Assembly: GCF_900188095.1 (NCBI RefSeq)
Contig: NZ_FZOT01000003.1
Location: 62,001-126,000, forward strand
DNA: 64,000 nucleotides
Reading direction: 5' to 3'
DNA from: Noviherbaspirillum humi
Lineage (GTDB): Bacteria; Pseudomonadota; Gammaproteobacteria; Burkholderiales; Burkholderiaceae_D
Part shown: piece by piece, positions 60,900 to 64,000 of the stretch
How the letters are laid out: every line of letters begins with the position of its first letter
Numbering within the stretch: the stretch's first letter is position 1
Notes under the pieces: model-generated
What the model saw: only the letters and a program-made list of their open reading frames with translations
Told to the model about the DNA's origin: nothing
The model's database searches: none
Position numbers and translations under genes: made by a program

Positions 60900-61853
60900 T
60901 CAATCCGCAACCGCTGACGCCTCGCCAAGCAGGTCCAGATCCTCCTGCGTCAGTTGCAGTCGCGCCGCCCCGATCAGCTGCTCCAGCTGCGCCACGCTGG
61001 TGGCGCTGGCGATCGGCGCGGTAATGGTCGGCTGGGCCATCAGCCAGGCCAGCGCCACCTGCGCCGGCGTGGCGTCGGCGCGCCGCCCGACTTCATCCAG
61101 CGCGGCCAGGATGCGCATGCCGCGCGCATCCAGGTATTTGGCGACGCCCTGTCCGCGCACGCTCTTGCCGAGGTCCTGCTGCGAGCGGTACTTGCCGGTC
61201 AGGAAGCCGCTGGCCAGGCTGTAATAGGGGATCACGCCGATTCCCTGCGCGGCGCAGACCGGCGCCAGCTTGGCCTCGAAGTCTGCCCGCTCGACCAGGT
61301 TGTAATGCGGCTGCAGGCTCTGGTAGGACGGGTGTCCGTCCCGGCGGCTGATATCGGCAGCCTGCCGCAGCCTTTCCGCCGTGTAGTTGGACGCGCCGAT
61401 GACGCGCACCTTCCCCTGCGTCACCAGATCGGCAAATGCGCCCAGGGTGTCCTCGAGCGGCGTATCCGGGTCGTCGGCATGGGCCTGGTACAGGTCGATG
61501 TAATCGGTCTGCAGCCGGCGCAGCGACGCCTCCACCGCCTGCCGGATATAGTCCGGGCGCAATCCTTTCCTGCCCTCGCCCATGTCCATGCCGACCTTCG
61601 TTGCGATGATCACCCGGTGGCGCTTGCCGCCGCGCTTGAGCCACTTGCCGATGACGCTCTCCGACTCGCCGCCGGCATGCCCCGGCGCCCAGCGCGAGTA
61701 GACGTCGGCGGTATCGATCAGATCCATGCCGGCATCGACGAAGCGGTCCAGCAGGGAAAACGACGTCGCCTCGTCGGCGGTCCAGCCGAACACGTTGCCG
61801 CCGAAGGCGAGCGGCGCCACCTCGATGCCGGAATTTCCGATTTTGCGTTTCAT
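60900..61853 (-). CDS. Aldo/keto reductase
   Basis: 317 residues. AKR fold landmarks: GGNVFGWTADEAT, DLIDTADVYSRWAPGHAGGE (catalytic Asp and Tyr), IIATKVGMDMG (Lys), YIDLYQAHADDPDTPLED (His) and VIGASNYTAERLRQA; the C-terminal part binds NADP(H). Reduces an aldehyde or ketone, substrate unknown. Divergent from the RND pump gene with about 250 bases between. Confidence 0.92.
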   Translation of the reverse strand: MKRKIGNSGIEVAPLAFGGNVFGWTADEATSFSLLDRFVDAGMDLIDTADVYSRWAPGHAGGESESVIGKWLKRGGKRHRVIIATKVGMDMGEGRKGLRPDYIRQAVEASLRRLQTDYIDLYQAHADDPDTPLEDTLGAFADLVTQGKVRVIGASNYTAERLRQAADISRRDGHPSYQSLQPHYNLVERADFEAKLAPVCAAQGIGVIPYYSLASGFLTGKYRSQQDLGKSVRGQGVAKYLDARGMRILAALDEVGRRADATPAQVALAWLMAQPTITAPIASATSVAQLEQLIGAARLQLTQEDLDLLGEASAVAD

Positions 61854-62045
61854 GCCACACTCCTTTCAGGGTCGTTCGGCCTGGCGCACCCGGGCGCGCC
61901 AGGCGGAGTTAGAGCGGCAATCGCAGCCAAATATCCTGGCGACCGGGCGCGGGCCGGCCCGTCGGCGATTGGTTTCGAGACGGTGGCGCCAAGGCCCAGG
62001 CGGCCAAGTACAATGATCCTTCAGCCGAACCGGGTAAGCGCCCAC

Positions 62046-62069
62046 TATTGCGTTTTTGCAATATATAAT
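62046..62069 (+). promoter_or_regulatory. Inverted repeat next to a -10 box before the RND gene
   Basis: TATTGC (62046-62051), GTTTTT, GCAATA (62058-62063) is a perfect inverted repeat touching TATAAT (62064-62069), a consensus -10 element 32 bases before the start codon. No -35 at the right spacing was seen. Looks like a repressor site over the pump promoter; no local regulator gene is adjacent. Confidence 0.5.
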
Positions 62070-62100
62070 AAGCTTACTAATCATTCCCCCTGGCAATCCC

Positions 62101-64000
62101 ATGGTCAAACTCGCGCTGCGCCGCCCGTACACGTTCATCGTGATGGCCATGCTGATCGTGCTGATGACGCCTTTTGCGCTTCGCAACATGGCGACCGACA
62201 TCTTTCCGGAGATCGACATCCCGGTCATCAGCATCATCTGGAACTACAACGGCCTGTCGGCCCAGGAAATGGGACAGCGCATCGCCGGGCAATCGGAGCG
62301 CGGCCTGACCACCACGGTGAGCGACATCGAACACATCGAGTCGCAATCGCTGTCCGGCGTCACGGTGATCAAGGTCTTCTTCCAGCCCTCGGCCAACATC
62401 CAGACCGCGATCGCGCAGACGGTGGCGGCGATGCAGACCCAGGTGCGCCAGCTGCCGCCCGGCACCACGCCGCCGCTCATCATCAAGTACTCCGCCTCCA
62501 GCATCCCGGTGATCCAACTGGCCTTGTCCAGCCCCACCCTGCCGGAGCAGGCCGTGTTCGACGCGGCGGTGAACCAGCTGCGGCCGCAGCTCATCACGAT
62601 TCCGGGCGTGGCGGTGCCCTTCCCCTACGGCGGCAAGATCCGGCTGGTGTCGGTCGACCTCGACACCCAGGCGCTGCAGGCGCGCGGCATGGCGCCGATC
62701 GACGTGGTGAATGCGGTCAATACCCAGAACCTGATCCTGCCCTCCGGCACCGCCAAGCTCGGCGAGACCGAGTACACCGTGCGCATGAACGGCTCGCCCG
62801 ACGCCATCGCCGGCCTGAACGACCTGCCGGTGCGCACCAGCGCCGGCGTGACCACCTATGTCAAGGACGTGGCGCAGGTGCGCGACGGCTTCTCGCCGCA
62901 AACCAATATCGTGCGCCGCGACGGCGAGCGCGGCGTGCTGCTGTCGGTGCTGAAGAACGGCGGCGCCTCCACCCTCGACATCGTCGCCAACCTGCGCGCC
63001 ATCCTGCCGGCCGCCGCCGGCCTGCTGCCGGCGGACGTGAAGATCACGCCGCTGTTCGACCAGTCGGTCTTCGTCGAGGCGGCGGTCAAGGGCGTGGTGA
63101 CCGAAGCGGTGATCGCCGCCGCGCTGACGGCGGCCATGGTGCTGCTGTTCCTCGGGAACTGGCGCAGCACGCTGATCATCGCGCTCACCATCCCGCTTTC
63201 CATCCTGAGTTCCATCCTGATGCTCAAGGCGCTGGGCCAGACCCTGAACCTGATGACGCTCGGCGGCCTGGCGCTGTCGGTCGGCATTCTGGTGGACCAG
63301 GCCATCGTGACGATCGAGAACATCGAGCGCCACCTGCATGAAGGCGCGACGCTGGATGATGCCATCATCAACGGCGCCGGCGAGATCGGCGTCCCGGTGT
63401 TCGTCGCCACGCTCTGCATCTGCATCGTCTTCGTGCCGATGTTCTTCCTCTCCGGTGTGGCGCGCTTCCTGTTCGTGCCGCTGGCGGAGTCGGTGGTATT
63501 CGCGATGGCCGCCTCCTACTTCCTGTCGCGCACCCTGGTGCCGACGCTGGTGATGCTGTTCATGCGCGGCGTCCATGGACAGGAAGCCGGCGCGCCGTCT
63601 GCGCTGCAGCGGGTGTACCTGGCCTTCGACCGGCGCTTCGAGCAGGTGCGGGGCGCCTACACCGTGGTGCTCGGCGCCCTGCTCGCCCGGCGCCGCGCCT
63701 TCGCCGTCGGCTTCTCCCTGTTCTCGCTGCTGTCCTGCCTGCTCTATCCGCTGCTCGGCCAGGACTTCTTCCCCAGCGTCGACGGCGGCCAGATCCGGCT
63801 GCACATGCGCGCGCCCACCGGCACCCGCATCGAGGAAACCGCGCTGCTGGCCGACCGGGTGGAAGGCGCCATTCGCCAGCTGATTCCCGCGCACGAGCTC
63901 GACACCATCCTTGACAACCTCGGCGTGCCCAACAGCGGCATCAACCTTTCCTACAGCAACGCCGGCACCATCGGCACGCTGGACGGCGAGATCCTGATCT
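62101..64000 (+). CDS. RND efflux pump inner-membrane subunit, 3' end outside window
   Basis: The frame runs open from ATG 62101 to the window end (633 codons of an expected 1,020-1,080). Start VKLALRRPYTFIVMAMLIVL then the first helix, periplasmic porter segments (VRQLPPGTTPPLIIKYSASS, LPVRTSAGVTTYVKDVAQVR) and helices 2-6 (AALTAAMVLLFLGNWRSTLI, MTLGGLALSVGILVDQAIVT) are AcrB/HAE1-like. In helix 4 the usual DD proton-relay pair reads DQ (about residue 397-398). Exports drugs or other toxic compounds with an adaptor and an outer-membrane channel, not seen here. Confidence 0.9.
   Translation, partial: MVKLALRRPYTFIVMAMLIVLMTPFALRNMATDIFPEIDIPVISIIWNYNGLSAQEMGQRIAGQSERGLTTTVSDIEHIESQSLSGVTVIKVFFQPSANIQTAIAQTVAAMQTQVRQLPPGTTPPLIIKYSASSIPVIQLALSSPTLPEQAVFDAAVNQLRPQLITIPGVAVPFPYGGKIRLVSVDLDTQALQARGMAPIDVVNAVNTQNLILPSGTAKLGETEYTVRMNGSPDAIAGLNDLPVRTSAGVTTYVKDVAQVRDGFSPQTNIVRRDGERGVLLSVLKNGGASTLDIVANLRAILPAAAGLLPADVKITPLFDQSVFVEAAVKGVVTEAVIAAALTAAMVLLFLGNWRSTLIIALTIPLSILSSILMLKALGQTLNLMTLGGLALSVGILVDQAIVTIENIERHLHEGATLDDAIINGAGEIGVPVFVATLCICIVFVPMFFLSGVARFLFVPLAESVVFAMAASYFLSRTLVPTLVMLFMRGVHGQEAGAPSALQRVYLAFDRRFEQVRGAYTVVLGALLARRRAFAVGFSLFSLLSCLLYPLLGQDFFPSVDGGQIRLHMRAPTGTRIEETALLADRVEGAIRQLIPAHELDTILDNLGVPNSGINLSYSNAGTIGTLDGEILI

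Noticed and set aside
60954-63341. Rightward open frame of 795 codons
   Set aside because: Antisense to the aldo/keto reductase and then out of frame with the RND pump, whose own frame (from 62101) has clear motifs.

Overview
The window is GC-rich, densely coded DNA from a betaproteobacterium, most likely order Burkholderiales (an Oxalobacteraceae- or Alcaligenaceae-like soil or water organism; genus not determinable). Supporting signs are five Bug-type (tripartite tricarboxylate, TTT) periplasmic binding proteins, many LysR regulators, BenE and KgtP-type acid transporters, CoA-dependent acid catabolism genes and a hydroxyquinol pathway. No rRNA, tRNA, CRISPR array, insertion sequence or phage gene was found. 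Both ends cut through genes: a diguanylate cyclase on the left and an RND efflux pump on the right.

Layout. 1-5.9 kb: two c-di-GMP proteins (GGDEF; GGDEF-EAL) around an LTXXQ periplasmic protein and an unknown gene. 5.9-8.4 kb: AhpD-like enzyme and CPA1 Na+/H+ antiporter. 8.4-14.7 kb: a leftward five-gene operon (CitE-like lyase, CoA-transferase, Bug, cyclase, Bug) with a divergent LysR gene and a perfect inverted repeat between them. 14.7-17.6 kb: a TetR gene, then SDR and MFS genes, with matching TetR-type palindromes before both units. 17.6-25 kb: Bug, metallophosphoesterase, M20 peptidase, secreted proteins and a hybrid histidine kinase. 25-33.3 kb: dioxygenase, FUSC membrane protein, small membrane proteins, a Ca2+/H+ antiporter with a structured upstream RNA region, and a lipoprotein made of seven exact 207-bp FG-GAP units. 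33.4-40.4 kb: a LacI-controlled sugar-acid operon (Bug, UxaA-type dehydratase, aldehyde dehydrogenase, HpaI-type aldolase). 40.4-42.1 kb: ECF sigma/anti-sigma operon with a recognisable promoter. 42.3-44.8 kb: a wrecked wrbA gene, a c-type cytochrome lipoprotein and a secreted protein. 44.9-51 kb: acyl-CoA dehydrogenase, LysR, Bug, acyl-CoA ligase and a fluoroacetate-dehalogenase-type hydrolase. 51-55.2 kb: chemoreceptor, KgtP, isochorismatase-like hydrolase. 55.4-60.6 kb: BenE, maleylacetate reductase and hydroxyquinol dioxygenase, a broken LysR gene and a FadL-type porin. 60.9-64 kb: aldo/keto reductase and the RND pump.

How it works together. Most of the window serves scavenging of organic and aromatic acids: porin (FadL) and binding proteins (Bug) or symporters (BenE, KgtP) bring acids in; CoA-transferase, CoA-ligase, dehydrogenase, lyase, dehydratase and aldolase genes feed them to central metabolism; each module has a local LysR, TetR or LacI regulator, and several have visible operators. 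None of the five Bug proteins has a TctA/TctB membrane partner in the window. Three gene remnants (wrbA, LysR, a CopD-like fragment) show ongoing decay between the modules.
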